Assembly: GCF_013280595.1 (NCBI RefSeq)
Contig: NZ_JAAATY010000029.1
Location: 1-64,000, forward strand
Source of the DNA: Kibdelosporangium persicum
Lineage (GTDB): Bacteria; Actinomycetota; Actinomycetes; Mycobacteriales; Pseudonocardiaceae
Direction of reading: 5' to 3'
DNA length: 64,000 bases
Shown: piece after piece, positions 63,645 through 64,000 of the stretch
How positions within the stretch are numbered: position 1 is the stretch's first letter
How the letters are laid out: every line of letters starts with the position of its first letter
Notes under the pieces: generated by a model
Database searches by the model: none
Told to the model about the DNA's origin: nothing
Seen by the model: the letters and a program-made list of their open reading frames with translations, nothing else
Position numbers and translations under genes: made by a program

Positions 63645-64000
63645 ATGTCGGTCATGACAGCCTCATCTCAGCCCCGTGTCCTGGTCACCGGAGCCGCCGG
63701 CCGGGTCGGGTCACGCTTCGCCGAGTTCGCCGCGGGCCGTTACCGGCTGCGGCTTTCCGACCGCCCTCAGGCGGACATGTCCGCTCTGCACGCGTACGGC
63801 GAAGTGGTTTCCGCCGACCTGACCGATCCGGACGCCATGACCGCGCTGTGCTCCGATGTGGACACCGTCGTGCACCTGGCCGGTGAACCCAGACCGGACG
63901 CGGGCTGGGACACCTTGCTTCCGAGCAACGTGATCGGCGCGTACAACGTGTTCGAGGCCGCCGCGGGCGCGGGCTGCCGCCGGCTGGTGTTCGCGTCGTC
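63645..64000 (+). CDS. NAD-dependent epimerase/dehydratase, truncated by the window edge
   Basis: The first about 118 residues of an extended short-chain dehydrogenase: VLVTGAAGRVGSRFAEFAAG (GxxGxxG), Asp after the second strand (LSDRPQ), VVSADLTDPDAM, VDTVVHLAGEP and SNVIGAYNVFEAAAGAGCRR, then VFAS before the edge. The catalytic YxxxK lies beyond. ATG at 63645 has GGAG four bases upstream; ATGs at 63642 and 63654 are alternatives. Confidence 0.85.
   Translation, partial: MSVMTASSQPRVLVTGAAGRVGSRFAEFAAGRYRLRLSDRPQADMSALHAYGEVVSADLTDPDAMTALCSDVDTVVHLAGEPRPDAGWDTLLPSNVIGAYNVFEAAAGAGCRRLVFAS

Overview
The window is high-GC actinobacterial chromosome. Several things point to an actinomycete of the Pseudonocardiales type (Amycolatopsis/Kibdelosporangium-like): very GC-rich codon use with many GTG starts, apparently leaderless promoters, a DprE1-type arabinan oxidase, GlgE, F420-type enzymes, AfsR/NB-ARC/TPR regulators and a mycobacterial-type LexA box. 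The genus assignment is inference. I see no rRNA, tRNA, phage, insertion sequence or CRISPR array. The window is a mosaic of metabolic, transport and regulatory modules.

Layout. 0.2-1.3 kb: MerR/TipAS regulator overlapped by a TetR fragment whose DNA-binding half is missing, cut at a dispersed palindrome. 1.4-11.6 kb: a sialic-acid scavenging operon (peptide-family ABC importer with a permease-ATPase fusion, two secreted sialidases, N-acetylneuraminate-lyase-like aldolase, GntR repressor) behind a recognisable promoter and palindromic operator. 11.6-15 kb: metallo-beta-lactamase-fold hydrolase divergent from a LysR regulator, then DprE1 with Ser at the Cys387-equivalent position. 15-20 kb: cyclase-like/NB-ARC/TPR regulator, HAD phosphatase, secreted protein of unknown function, and a block of 22-bp repeats. 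20-24.3 kb: Gfo/Idh oxidoreductase and a cobalamin importer (btuFCD) behind a cobalamin riboswitch. 24.3-31.6 kb: F420/flavin enzymes, including a luciferase-like/FMN-reductase pair with its MarR regulator and operator.

31.8-35.3 kb: OpuB/OpuC-type osmolyte importer. 35.3-37.3 kb: ABC ATPase plus multi-spanning partner. 37.3-38.7 kb: chloramphenicol-type MFS exporter behind a short possible leader peptide. 38.6-40.9 kb: double-module histidine kinase with no response regulator. 41-43.7 kb: LigD-type ligase-polymerase, then two small unknown genes behind a near-consensus LexA/SOS box. 43.8-47.1 kb: AraC, VOC and UvrA-like ABC protein. 47.1-49.2 kb: two small unknown genes and an MFS exporter. 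49.3-52.9 kb: complete FecBCD-type metal/siderophore importer, next to an AfsR-like regulator (53.1-56.3 kb). 56.6-57.7 kb: small conserved proteins. 57.9-61.5 kb: cytochrome P450, TetR with twin operators, FAD monooxygenase and DUF3159 membrane protein. 61.6-64 kb: GlgE maltosyltransferase and a truncated epimerase gene.

Four copies of one dispersed palindrome (arms CTCGTGAGTGTTTATC / GATAAACACTCACGAG) punctuate the window. At three of them the minus-strand gene takes its stop codon from the palindrome; the fourth marks the broken TetR gene.
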